A DNA stretch of 64,000 nt from Parus major (taxonomy: Eukaryota; Chordata; Aves; Passeriformes; Paridae). The translations under genes and the position numbers were made by a program. Below the pieces are notes generated by a model, which saw nothing but the letters and a program-made list of their open reading frames with translations, did not search any database and was not told where the DNA came from. Shown here piece after piece: positions 35,185 through 47,341 of the stretch. The stretch spans positions 47,249,929 to 47,313,928 of the forward strand of contig NC_031799.1 in assembly GCF_001522545.3 (NCBI RefSeq), read 5' to 3'. Within the stretch, counting starts at the first letter, position 1. The number at the start of each line of letters is the position of its first letter.

Positions 35185-35835
35185 CATGTCCAGTCAGGTT
35201 TTGGAGGCTGTAGACTCCCCAACCTGTTGGGCTGTCTGCTCCAGAGTTTGGTAACAAAGTAAAACATTTCTGGTTTTCTTGCCTTTAAAAAGAATTTTCA
35301 GTTTTTCCATTTATGTCCATTGCGTTCTGTTCTGTCACTGGGCATCACTGAGAAGAAAGTCTAATTTCATGTTCTTTGCATTCTTCTCACCAGGTATTTT
35401 TGCCAGTGAACTAGATACCCCTGAGCTTTCTATTTTCTGGGTGAACAGTCCTATCTTTCTCAGCTTCTCCTCATGTGAGAGATGCTCTAGTCCCTTCAGC
35501 ATCTTTGTGGAGCTTCACAGGAGCAGTATGTTCATGTCTGTTTTTCTAAGGAGATCAGAACTGGACCTGTCACCCCAGGTGTGGCATCACCAGGACTTGG
35601 CAGAGGAGAAAGTTCACCTCCCTCAAGCTGCTGGCTGCAAATTGGGATGCATGCCTCCTGATGCATCCCAGAGTACTTTAACTGTATTTGCAACAGGGAT
35701 GCATTGATGGCTTTGGTATTTGAATTTCTGTCCATCAGAAACCACATCTCCTTTACAAAGCTGCTTTCCAGCTGGGTGGCCCCCACTCCATATGCTGATG
35801 CCTAGGTTTGTTCCTCCCCAGATGCAGGAGTTAAC
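35185..35835 (-). mobile_element. CR1 copy E, old antisense 3' part
   Basis: The + strand text TGGAGGCTGTAGACTCCCCA, GGGCTGTCTGCTCCAGAG, CACTGGGCATCACTGAGAAG, CATGTGAGAGATGCTCTAGT and GTGTGGCATCACCAGGACTT follows the reverse complement of CR1 from the 3' end back into the RT C-terminal region. It ends near 35835 at GGTTTGTTCCTCCCCA. Coverage is continuous but strongly diverged, so this belongs to an older subfamily than copies A, C and F. No useful reading frame survives. Confidence 0.78.
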
Positions 35836-38800
35836 ATTTGTTTGCCTACTGGATGATTTAACAAGGGAACACAGACCAGTCATTTTAACAACAGCTTATG
35901 AATTACATCTAAAATGAAAAGAAAATAGATTTTTTTCCTTGTTTTTAGTGTAATGCACATGATAATTAGTTTTTGATAAAGACAGAAGTTGCAAACTTTT
36001 ACATGTGTTGACAAATAAACTTTTTATGTGGCAAAAGCTTGATTGGGCAGCTTATACTGCTGAGAAAACTGCTATTCCCCTCAGGCATGATAATGAAACC
36101 TGATTTTAATTGTCAAAAAATCAGCAATTGTTTTGAAGTTACCATACTCCCACCTCTAGAAATGGCTATAACATTTACAAGACCTTCTCCAAAAACAAAT
36201 TATGTCATGTAACTTACCCTGAAGCAGTAAAACTAAAAAGGGATAGAGGTGATGCTAGTTTTACCCACCCACTCAATACTTTTCTGTCTAGATCACACTC
36301 CTTTTCTGACATACAAAATTTTGTGCAAAATCTACCTACAGAATTTAAGTTTTGGGGTTCAATGTGTATCTTTAAGAAACCATTTCCTTCAAGATCCATC
36401 AGAGCGGCTTATTTCTGTTCCTAGAATGTAGAACCATGACATGGCCTTGCCTGGCTAAAACAATTTAATTTTGTTAAACAATATTTAATATTATTAAACA
36501 ATAAATTTTGTTTAGAAACCTAAAGAGACCTATACAATGTACTGGAAAGGCTGTATTAAAAAGTCAGATCTGATGGCATTCAATTAATTTTCATATTAAT
36601 TTCTGACAACACCATTTACTCTGACAGCGCCTTTACTTGGACTTTATATTCCATTGAAGGTTCAGGCATTTGACAAGAAAGGATTTGCTCTGGTGAGTCT
36701 AAGCAAGACCAAAGTGGTGTTGGAAACAGTTCAAAGTAAAACTCAGAAGATTTCTCCCTTTCTCTTGTTAGAGGACTGATGCAGAGAACTTTGGTTCAGA
36801 AACGTTGTAATGTTTCCATTGTATAAGATTACTGAATGGCTCTGCTGATTCTACTGAGCAACGCTAACATTGGGATGAGCTTAGATGAAAGGGCAGTATT
36901 AACATATGAAAAAGTAGAATATAAACTACCAATACAAAACTTTTCCTAATTTGGGTTTTTGAAGGTAGTATTTTTCAGTGCAGTGTGATAAACTGAAATG
37001 GGGGAGATTTAAAAAACAAAACAAGATTATTAACATACATATAGTTTGAAAATTAATGTAGATCTCTGGAAAAGATAAAGGCTGTACCTGGAGTCACTGA
37101 AATCCTCATACATAAAGAATACTTCCAATGTTACTCAGTTTTATCACAATCTATAAGATGGATAAATAACAATGAGTATATGTCAACAAAATCAGGAATA
37201 GTATCTTGACTGTAGGTTGGAAAGAAAGTAGACCCAAAGAAAATAAGGGTTGTGTGAAGCTGAAAGAAACATTCCTCCTCAAAAAAAATATTTTTCTTTC
37301 AAATAGAAATGATATTACAACTGAACAATCGCAGAAAATTATTTCTTCTAGTCATGAATAGTTGAAACTATTTTTATCTGTCATAATTTTTTTCCTTGCT
37401 GACACCAAGCAATGCAATGGTGATGGGTTTGGAATCAATGTATATGAGAAAGATGGCCTATTTTTTTTTTTTTAGAAATGGGTTTTTTTTAAAAAAGGAA
37501 TTGAGATATAATTAGTGCAGATGTCAAAATAATGCCTTAAGCAAAAATAAAGTAAGCTATTCACCCATCGCTTTTATACAGACACTGCAAAATATTTTGC
37601 CTTTCCCTTTGTGCTTCCTAGACACACATATACACACCAATGCATGTATATTTCAACTCTTCAGAAGATCAAAAGAAAAATACATAACAATTACAAGAAA
37701 TTATTATTCTCAGAAGCATAAACCTTAATAAATAAAGGATTTTGATTCAAGAATGGGAATGCGAGGAACAGAAATTAGGCATCTGCATGAGACGGGAAAA
37801 CCTGTGAACGATACTATCCTTCCTAAAATATACTGTCTCATTGTAAAAGTGAGTGGAATAATGCTTTCAAAATGGATTGAGAAAAACTTAATTTGTTTCA
37901 AGTACATGGGGATATGGATGTCCAAGCTGAAATAATTTATAGGAACTGTTATCCTAAGAAATTAATTGGCTTGAAGTAGAAAACCAAGTACAAAAGCAAA
38001 CAGCAAAAGCACTTTTCTCTATCTGGGGCTATCACATCCTGGAAAAACCCACCTCCCCAACCTAGAGGCACCTGTATACAACAGGGCAGTTAAACATTCT
38101 TCACACGTGCAAACTACTGCTGCAGTTTCAAATACCATTACTGGTGAGTCCGCATTACTCTATGTAAACAGTAAACCAGATACTGGTGGGCCTGACTATC
38201 AACATTACAACATTACAAATTTGTGTATATTTACTACTATTATTTGAGCTTTTTATTTGAATCAACATTGTGAATTATGGATTTTTGGAGAAAAATCGTA
38301 TCTTCTATTCCTTGCCTTATTAAATTAAAAAGAAAGTAGGAAAAATAAACTGAAGGTTTTATTTTATGGCCCCCTACAGACCCAGGAACAGTACAGCTTC
38401 TTGTTTTGGCTGTTCACCTGAAACGGTAAACCAGCATGCTTTTGCATGATCATTGCCACTCCGTATTTAACATTTGGTGACATGTCCCCACACTCTCAAA
38501 TGACCTTTATCAAAAGATCTGGGTTGCTTTTTTTTTTTTTTTCCCTTCTGAGATTTGTCAAATGGATGAGAAGTTTGTGTGCAAACACTTGAGCTTTATC
38601 GCAGTGAAGTGACATGCAGTGGAGTAGAAGGCAGTTTGCTTTTATTATCTAGGTAGCTCATAGTATCTATTCATACTAATTTTGTATTTCTTAGAGGCTA
38701 GAACACATGGATCCACTTTATTGACAACCAGACTATCCTTTCAAAAGTCATATCATTATTTACTTCTACTTTTGTTCATGTTTTGTTTATATAATCTGGC

Positions 38801-40834
38801 CTGTCAGTGTTGTTTTCTGCTCAGATTCAGTAGCAAACAGAAGGACTGAAAATCGTACATTTTCCTAAGACATAGAAATGAAAAGTAGAAAGACCAGAAA
38901 GAACTTAATATACTACCCAGATTATTATGTACAACAAAACATTACTTAAACAATAAATGAAGCTGCACTTTCTCTGTAAACACACTCATTTGTTTATTTC
39001 ACCTTAACTATGTGAATGTAAGATATGTTAAACATTATTTGTTCAATTATTCTGAGATGGTATATTTTTATCAGACAAAAAGCATTTGTTGCTAAAATAA
39101 TGATGACTTTATTATGCTAATAAACAGGACTTGTGCCCTTTGCATCTGCTTAACTTTATATTAATCTAGGATTTTTTTTCTCTTTCTTCTCTGCATTCTT
39201 TAGTAAAATTGACTGCCAAAACATCTTTCTGAACATGTAACTATTACAGTGTTTAAACTAATTACACAAAATAATGTTAGCTATGGTAAAAAAAAAACAA
39301 ACCGTGCTGAAAGCTGGCGGTAACTCAAAACATTTTAAAAGTGAAGAAAAAAAAAATTAATCATTGGAATAAGGCACACAATTTCTGGTGATTCATCACT
39401 TGGCTGCCTAAATCTGAGCTTGTTGAAAGGGAGGGCACATTACAGACAAATTATTTCAGATTAACTATTCCTTTTGAATTTCAGTGCCACTTTCACATAC
39501 ATTTACAGTGTCTGATGAAACACAGGCCTGGCAGTAGGCTAAATGCTGCCCTGATTCCTTTGTTTTGTGTTGCACCATTTCTAGCTTGATAATTTGTTAG
39601 TATTAATGACAGCAAAGACCTGTTGCTGGTGGGGAGGAGTTAGCATGTGTGTGTCAAACTTTCCTGAAGTATCTCCAGAGTACTGGAGATACACTTGGGA
39701 TACTAGTAGTAATGCTTCTCTTTTCTTCCTACTGGATTGCATGGCATGACAACGGTGCAGTTTTTCTGTAGCTTGAGTTTGCTGCATCCAAATTGCTCTA
39801 AAGGCAGTCTGACTGAAGGCATTCTGCCTCTGTCTTTATTGTCTTTATCATTTCACTCTAATAGGAAAATTTTTTGACCTGTGTTGCTCTTAGCTAAGAA
39901 TGCTAAGGCTATACGGAGGTTATCTTGACTTTCTTTGCTCTGAGCCAACACAAGTGAAAAGGCATAATTGACATTATATTATGTTACTTCAGTTTACCTG
40001 TCTATCCAAAGAACTGCCTGTACCCCTTAAATAAAATCAAATAAGGTTAAAGAATCTCCTATTTTTAGGATCCCATCATAGACTGACGGCATCTATAGGA
40101 CTTTGGCAGTTTTGGGACATTATAAGCTGTCCAAGAAAGGTGGACCTTGGGCTGTCCTAGGATTAACTTCTCAGCTCTTTTCTTGCTTGACAGCTACAGC
40201 CTCCCTTCCACCAGAGAGTAAAATGAAGAAAGACTAATGCCCATTTGAGTCTCACTTTGACAGGAATCCAAGACTCAACAGTGGTTTGAATCCTGCCACA
40301 AAAGTTAATTTATTTTCCTACACCTCTTGATTCAGATCTTTAAATTTGAAATTGATTAATGTTATTAAAAGCTGAAGCAAATGTATTGGTTAATTATTAC
40401 AAGTCAAACAGAACATCGTGTATTTTCCATGTACCTGAAAAGAATTTATACTGTTTCATTCAAAAAAAGCTAAGTCTTCTCTGACACATGATGGGGATGA
40501 GGGGAAACAATTAATAACTCTGAGATGAGGGAACAGGTGAGTCTAAGTCACAGTTAATGCTTCAGGCAGTTGCACTGTGGTTTATGTTTGATGATCATTG
40601 CTGCCAATTAACTTGAAAAATATTAACTCCTAAACTTAAGATGACAACTAGGATAAAAATACTAGAAGTTTTCTCTGAATATTTCAAATTGTTAAAAAAA
40701 ATAGTCACTGCTACCAAATTTCTGTAACATCATGCAAGACAGAATTACAGTCATATTTTGCAACATAAATTTTTCAGTGTCTTTAAGAAAGTATGAAAAA
40801 AGGCTGAGGTAAAAGATATTTAAAGGACTTTACC

Positions 40835-40859
40835 AAAAAAAAAAAAAAAAAAAAAAAAA
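40835..40859. repeat. Poly(A) run, 25 bases
   Basis: An uninterrupted A25 run. The sequence before it does not look like a processed gene copy or a CR1 tail. Confidence 0.95.
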
Positions 40860-41028
40860 GTTACTTTAATTTTTGCTCCTAGTTCATAGATGGCATATTG
40901 GTATGTGTTAGGGATATGATTCAGAAAATTCCTTTGATGAGAGTATAATTTAAATAACTGAAGTAGTTCTGTTCTCCAGGTAACTATTCATGCACGCACA
41001 AGGTTGAAGATTTGAGTTTAGGAGCTGT

Positions 41029-41155
41029 GTTTTTTTTTTCTTGTTTTGGTTTAGTTTTGTTTTATTTTGTTTAGGTTTAGTTTGGTTTGGTTTGTTTTTT
41101 GTTTTGTTTCTTTGGGTATTTTTATTTTTTGTTTTGTTTAATTATGTTTTATTCA
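41029..41155. repeat. T/G-rich low-complexity tract
   Basis: Dominated by TTTTG, TTTAG and TTTGG units on the + strand. One strand is almost free of C. Confidence 0.88.
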
Positions 41156-44100
41156 GTTTTCTCTTTTTATCCTGCTTTTCTTACAACATTCTCTGCTGTT
41201 GAAATTCTCCCCCTCTCAGATGCCCAAAGAATAGGAGGAACCATTGGTGATTTCAGTCAGATGTCTTTTCCTTGCATGAAGAGCACTGACAAAACCATGT
41301 TAATTTGAAAAAATCTCTCACTGCACAACTCGGCCTTTCACAGTGATCTGTATTTTCAGTCTGTTTCTACTGAGATTTTGTCTCTTCATGTATATCCTAA
41401 TTTTTCCACCTCATTGTGAACTCTCTGCAATCCCTTACATCTGCATATGCAGACCCAGCAGTAGTTGTGTAGCTGTTCACAGTAGATTTCTGTCTTACAC
41501 TATAAGGGAGATGGTTGCACAGTATGATTGCTGCTGAGAGCAATAACTTAATTGGTGGCAGTTTTACTGCAAAAGCTCTGCTTCATTTTGTTCTGAATTT
41601 TGTCTTTTATATCCGAAAGCATTGCCTCACAGGCAGTGGCCCAAATACTGTATGATGTGCATGCTGTAATACTGCAAACAACATGTTGAGCAAAAACTAG
41701 TAGGCAAATTAATTCAGCACAGTAGTTCAAGAGAATAAAGCCAGATGAGTTATTTGACAACTGTATTGCTTAAAAAGCTGCCTAAGTAACAGAATCCTTT
41801 TAACCCACTGACAGACAGTAAAACACTTGTGTTTTTGCTGGCTGATCAGTAACTGAGCACAATCTCATGCTATAATTTGCAATGATACAGCTGCAGTGGA
41901 CAAGCCACTATAAAGCTTTTTGGTCAGGATATTGACAAAGGGATGGTGCTGAAATTTCGATACAGCTTTGTGCATTTCCTGCCAAAGCACATTATATCTT
42001 ATTGACAGTGGCAACCCTAGTGCTGTAACTTACCAAGTTAGAACATCTTTTCTGAGCTGACTTCATTAGCTGAGGTTTGGTTTAAGTTCATTTGTTTAGT
42101 TCTGCCATTTCAGTTAGCAGGCTTTCATTTGATCTCTTCACTAACATGGAGAACACTTTCATGACACTTCAAATCATCTCTCAACAATGACCGGCATTAA
42201 ATAAGACTAAATTCAGAGCCCTAAATTTATTTGGAAATTCCAATAGATTCAGCTTTGCAATTTTTGTAACAAGGACTATGAACCACCACAATTCTGCCTG
42301 AAAGGAATGACAATTCAATCTTTCTGAGAAGTGGCGCTTAACTGCATAGAACACTTGGATTGTAATTTCTCAGCTTTCTTCTATTTTAACTTTTATTCTC
42401 ATTGTACCACAAATTGCCATACCATATTTAGACATGGAAATACTTACTCTTCGTAAAAATGTCCAGGCTTCAAAATGAATTTCCTGGTGGGCACAGTGGC
42501 TGCTGTTTAGCTGAGAAGTTTAGTTGACTGTTGTGGATGCAGGGTAAACTACTCAAGACAGAACTGTTGTGGATGGCCTTGTATCTCAAAAATGCACTCC
42601 TACTTACAAAACAGATGTTTAAATTTCTGTTTCCCCACTCCATGCTAACATAAAATTTAATAGGATTATGTGCAAAATGGAAACAGTTTTTTGATCATAA
42701 GAAATGAAGTTCTTTCTGGTGGAGAGAGGAGGGGCAGTTCCTTGGCCTTTACAGGCTAACCCTTTGCTACAGTTTCTGCACTGCACTGCAAAATTCCATT
42801 TGTAAGTATACTCATCCTGTGTGCATTATGGAAATCCCTGATGAAAAGAAATTTCTCCTCTATATTGGAAAGCTAGCAAATCCCTTCTAAATAAAACTGA
42901 AATTCAGCTGTGAAAAAGTGACTTGTTTTCGAAGAACAAATTTATTCATTCCCATAGTTAAGAGCTGTAAGGAAATACATCTTTTTTCATGTTTATTTCA
43001 GTAAAGACTACTGGAAAATGGCTTCACTCACCTTTTTTTTTTTCTGTGTTGTTTTGTCTTGGATGAACATAAAATATCTCATATTGCAGTCACCAATAAT
43101 AGTGGTAAACTTTTACAGCAAAAGTACTCATAAAAACTAGTATTTCTACATTCAAATCTATCACATCTCTAACATGAACTATTTTACCCTTGGGGAAATA
43201 CAGCTAATACAAATATATCTTTTTTTTATTATTTTTCTCTACTTTAGATGCATGATCAACTACAATGGAAATCTGATGAGTTAATGAAAAACATAAAAGA
43301 AAATACCAATGGTTTCAAAATATGATTATTACTAAAAGTTTCTCTTGGAAGGATTTTTTTCCCTATACCCACATATATCTAGAGGCTAATCTCATCTGAT
43401 GAAAATAAGTCTCTGTAATACTGTTGGTCTTCCACAGTCTCTGAATCCTAAGCAGCCTCATACTATTTATATTTATATATATATATCTATATCTTTACAC
43501 ACAGGTTATACAGTAGTCTGCTGTATTTACCTACATTAAAGTCTTTGCTATTTCTTAGGTTTTTTCCTGTAGCCCATATTAGTGTTGTACCTCAGTATAT
43601 ATGCATAAATAAGTATAAAACTCTGCTTCTCTAGCGTCATGTGAGGGTAAGAAATCCCAAAATTCTTAGACGTGTAGGATTTAATCTGTGAATGAGGCAC
43701 CAGTAATCAAGTTTTGTTTGTTGTTTTTTTTTCTGAATTCACTTGTGTGTACTGTTTTTTACTTCAAAGGGATTTGAAGAATTTTTTGTGGAGAAAGACC
43801 CACAGTCTCCACACGTCTCTGTAATTCCTACATAAATGGCAGGGGTTCTTGATGATTCGTATTTGTGTCTAGATGCATCCTTTGGCCAGAAGAGCAAATA
43901 TGGTTAAGCACAGGTGATTAAGTAAAATCCTGTATCTGAAGTAAGAATTAGCAGGCTCTGGTTGGGCAGAAGTTATGGTTTACAATAATTAATAAAGAAA
44001 CAACACCTTGATAAGTAAAAATGCCAGATCCCTCTTCCCTCTCTTGCTAGGAGCTGCAATAAATGTTGGTGTCATCAGGGGATGACCCTTTTCTCTTTTA

Positions 44101-44689
44101 CTCTCTGCATCTAGCTGCAGCTTGGTGTATTCAATTAAGCCCTCAAAAGGCTGAGGGGAAGCACAAGAGAAGACATCTACTCCTTCTGAGGACTGAAGGA
44201 GGAGGACATAAACATGACCTTGGCAAATGACAATGATATGGCAAATACTCATGCTGAGATTGTCAAATATGGGCCCTGCTTTTTTTCCTTGACCATTTTA
44301 ATAGGCACAGTAAGTGTTTATCAGCAAAAACAATAGATCTAGAAAAGCTAATTGTTCCCCAGCCTTCCTCTGAGCACTTCTGACCTTTCCCCTAGTAGAA
44401 TAGTTCTCTGCAAAGAGTTTCCATCTTTAGTCCTTATTTCCCTCCATGCAATGGTTCCAAGGCTCTCAGTACACCATGTTTCTCAACTTGTTTTCTTAAC
44501 AACAGATGTTGTCTTAATTTTATTCTTCTTTCTCCCCTTTGGTCACAGGTCTTTCCTACAAAATACCTTTTTTTTTATACACCCTTCCTTTTAGTAATAA
44601 AGCTTTGCACTGAGACTTACTGATCTCATGGGAGGTAGTGTTTTTTTACACCAAAAGAGATCAAGCACAGTTTAATTATTTTTTTACTA

Positions 44690-44712
44690 TTTTTTTTTTT
44701 TTTTTTTTTTTT
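44690..44712. repeat. Poly(T) run, about 23 bases
   Basis: A T run about 35 bases left of an LTR insertion. It may mark an AT-rich integration context. Confidence 0.92.
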
Positions 44713-44747
44713 GCCACTGAGTGTGTCTACACTTACTTTTGCAGAAA

Positions 44748-44753
44748 GATGTA
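44748..44753. other. Target-site duplication, left copy (GATGTA)
   Basis: GATGTA directly precedes the LTR that starts at 44754. The same six bases follow it at 45541-45546. Confidence 0.75.
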
Positions 44754-45540
44754 TATTGGTGTAGTAAAAACGCTCGCTCGCGGTGAGAGACTTCTCCAGG
44801 GTCAAGCTGTTCAAGTATAAGCAATTTATTGTAAGGGTAAAAGGAGGGGAGACCCGTGTTCGACATCAGCCTCTGCGTCCACGTGGTCTGGAGGAGGGGA
44901 GAGAGCACAGGTAGGGCAGGGGAGGTGAGGTTGGAAAGGGGAGGGAGGGAGTAAGAGAAACAGAGGGAAAGAGGGAAAAACCAGAGGGAGAGAGCAGGGA
45001 GGACGAGAGGGGTAGGAGCAGAGAGAGGGGGCTGAGAGTTAAGAGTGGGGGAGAGGGGGATAAGGGGGAGGGGTTCAGATGTAAGAGGTAAGAGAGGGAT
45101 AAGGGGGAGGGGTGAGAGCTAAGAGGTAAGAGTTAAGAGAGCGGAGTTCTTGTTACAATCCAATATATCTTTTTCTATCGTGAATATTCTAATTCTTAGT
45201 AACCAATCACCATGAGACACACCCATTAAAGGATTTACATACAACCGATGAGCTTCCCTATATTAACATACAGTGTTGAATTTTATACTCTACGGAGCTT
45301 TACAAGTTCTTTCTTTTCTTCTTTACTTTTGGACTTCTTCTTATCAGCAGAAAGACATTGTTTCATCAACAGGGATTCTCCTCTAGCAGGCTAGGCTATT
45401 GTTCTTTGGTTAACCAGTACTCAGTATCCTATAACTCAAAGCAGGCTTTCATTTCTACTTTGATTCTAGCCTTCATATTTTCAGAATCTAGTGCCAAACA
45501 ATCACGTTCATAAGGTTTCCCTGTTTCACCTTCCCCAACA
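44754..45540 (-). mobile_element. Solo LTR, antisense, with 6-bp target duplication
   Basis: The element is bounded by TATTGG (44754-44759) and CCAACA (45535-45540), a terminal inverted repeat TGTTGG/CCAACA with one G-to-A change at the left end. It is flanked by a perfect GATGTA duplication. A 6-bp duplication is usual for ERVK/alpharetrovirus-like integrases. On the - strand it has a TATAAAA-type box near 45281-45288 and AATAAA at 44825-44830. A purine-rich block (44880-45140, + strand) contains a 39-bp tandem unit. No internal retroviral sequence remains, so it arose by LTR-LTR recombination. Confidence 0.85.
45057..45138. repeat. 39-bp tandem repeat inside the solo LTR
   Basis: GGATAAGGGGGAGGGG starts near 45058 and again 39 bases later near 45097. 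Each copy is followed by similar text ending AAGAGGTAAGAG. Confidence 0.85.
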
Positions 45541-45546
45541 GATGTA
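45541..45546. other. Target-site duplication, right copy (GATGTA)
   Basis: It matches 44748-44753 exactly and closes the solo LTR. Confidence 0.75.
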
Positions 45547-45917
45547 CACTCACAGTTCTAATGTGCTTGAGTATTTTCAGTTATATGGTGCAGAGTAACT
45601 CACAGGCTTAGATGAGATCCAGTGTCAAGTTTGCTATAGTTTTCTGGCCTTGGGTTGACTCAGTGCAGACAAACTGAGGCAGGATATTCTTCTCTGCCTC
45701 ATATTTCAAATATCAGATTTAAATACATTTGGTTTGTTTTGAAAAAATGCAATTGTAAGGTTGAAAAGATTGTGTTGAAGAAAATACTGACTGAACAAAA
45801 AGTATTGAACAATGTAGGAAACAAAGAAGATGCTTATGAGTTTGCATAGCTTTTTTCAGGGCTTGAAAGATGCCTAGCAAGCAAGACAGAAGAAATTTGC
45901 TTACATCTCTGAGAGAA
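45547..45917. other. Unique stretch between LTR and CR1 F
   Basis: No gene or repeat recognised in these 371 bases. Confidence 0.55.
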
Positions 45918-47004
45918 TTCTGCTGGACAAAATGTCCAGCCCACACCTCGATAAGCACATCATCTCATGGGTGAGCAACTGGTTGATGGATTAGGCACAA
46001 AGCGTTACAGTGAATGTGTGACATCAGACTGGCACCCTGGTGAGGTTCCACAAGGCTCCATCCTCAGCCCTGTGATCTTCAACACCTTCATAAATGATTT
46101 GGACAGAAGACTGGAATAGATACTAAGCAAGCTCACAGATGATAAAAGACTGGGGGGAGCTGTTGCCTCTCTTGAGGGCAGGAAGGTCCTTCAGAGAGAC
46201 CTGAACCAACTAGAGGGCTAGACAACTGCCAAGCCTGTGAAGTTTAACAAGGAAGAGTACTGGGTTCTGCACCAGGGACAGAGCAACCCTAAATACAGAC
46301 TGGGGAATGTGATACAGACAGAATAATACAGAAAGAGACCTGGAGTTCGTGGCCTGTGGCAAGCTGAACATGGTTCAGCAGTGCCCTGGCAGCCAGGAGT
46401 GCCACCTGTGTCTTGGGGTGCATCAGGCACAGCATCACAGCTGGGCAAGGGAGGGGATTGTCCTGCTCTGCTCTGAGCTGGGGCAGCCTCACCTCGAGTG
46501 CTGGGGCGGGTCTGGGTGCCACAATGGAAAAAAGATACTAAGGTGTTAAAGAATGTCCAAAAGAGGGCAATGAAAGTGTAAAAGGGCCTTGAGGTGAAGC
46601 CATATGAGGAGCAGCTGAGGTCACTTGGTCTGTTTAGCCTGGAGGAGACTGAGTGGAGACCTCACTGCTGTCTTCAGCCTTCCTTGTGAGGGGAAAAGAA
46701 GGGCAGACATGGATCTCTTCACTCCTGTGGCCAGTGACAGGACTTGAGGAAATACCCTGAAGCTGAGTCAGGGAAGGTTTAGTTTGGCTATCAGGAGAAG
46801 GTCCATTCCCCAGAGGGTGGTTGTGCACTGGAACAGGCTCCCCAGGGAAGTGGTCACAGAACCAAGCCTGACAGAGCTCAAGAAGTGCTTGCAAATTCTC
46901 TCAGGCACATGGTGTGATTCTTGGGGCTATCCTGTGTAAAAGCAGGGCTAGATTTGGTGGTTCTTTGTGGTACCTTCTAACCCAGGACATTCTATGATTC
47001 TATG
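45918..47004 (+). mobile_element. CR1 copy F, 5'-truncated, sense
   Basis: It begins inside the RT domain (near TTCTGCTGGACAAAATG) and runs to a canonical CR1 3' end with two ATTCTATG units (46989-47004). GSILSPVIFNTFINDL-like sequence is readable near 46051-46100. The catalytic box reads LTDD at 46132-46143, where the family has Phe/Tyr-Ala-Asp-Asp, so the Ala is lost and both Asp are kept. The segment 46370-46520 is very close to copy A at 4713-4860, including the shared CAGCAGTGCCC deletion. The rest is more diverged from A. The element is inactive. Confidence 0.9.
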
Positions 47005-47305
47005 TTTCTAAGCTCAGTGTTGTTAATGTACAGCTTGTTCACATTCTCAGAACCAGCCATCTGGAGGTACTGGTATGGAGCACATGGGAGACAGCTGGAT
47101 TTCTCAAGCTTTCTCAAGTATTTTCTTGTTCCTTGTCATGGAAGACTTTATGAACCACAAATAAGAATATTCTGAATGAACTCTGTGTGTGTGATGCCTT
47201 GCTAAAACAAACAAAACAGTCTTTAGTCTTGAACTTGCAGAAAAAGGAAACAGACTTATGGCATGTTAGTCACTCTAAGTTGAATGCCTAGAATTTTTGA
47301 GGGTG

Positions 47306-47341
47306 GTTTTTTTTTTTTTTTTTTTGTTTCGTTTTTTTTTT
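47306..47341. repeat. T-rich run
   Basis: Two long T runs separated by GTTTCG. Confidence 0.9.

Larger units (their letters stand above)
35836..44689. other. Long unique stretch, no gene seen
   Basis: Nearly 9 kb with no transposon that I recognise and no convincing exon. Simple repeats are listed separately. The absence of recognised insertions makes it a candidate for intronic or regulatory sequence, but nothing here shows function directly. Confidence 0.55.

Noticed and set aside
40835..40859. Poly(A) run considered as the tail of a processed pseudogene
   Set aside because: The preceding sequence has no reading frame or mRNA-like content, and no target duplication was found.
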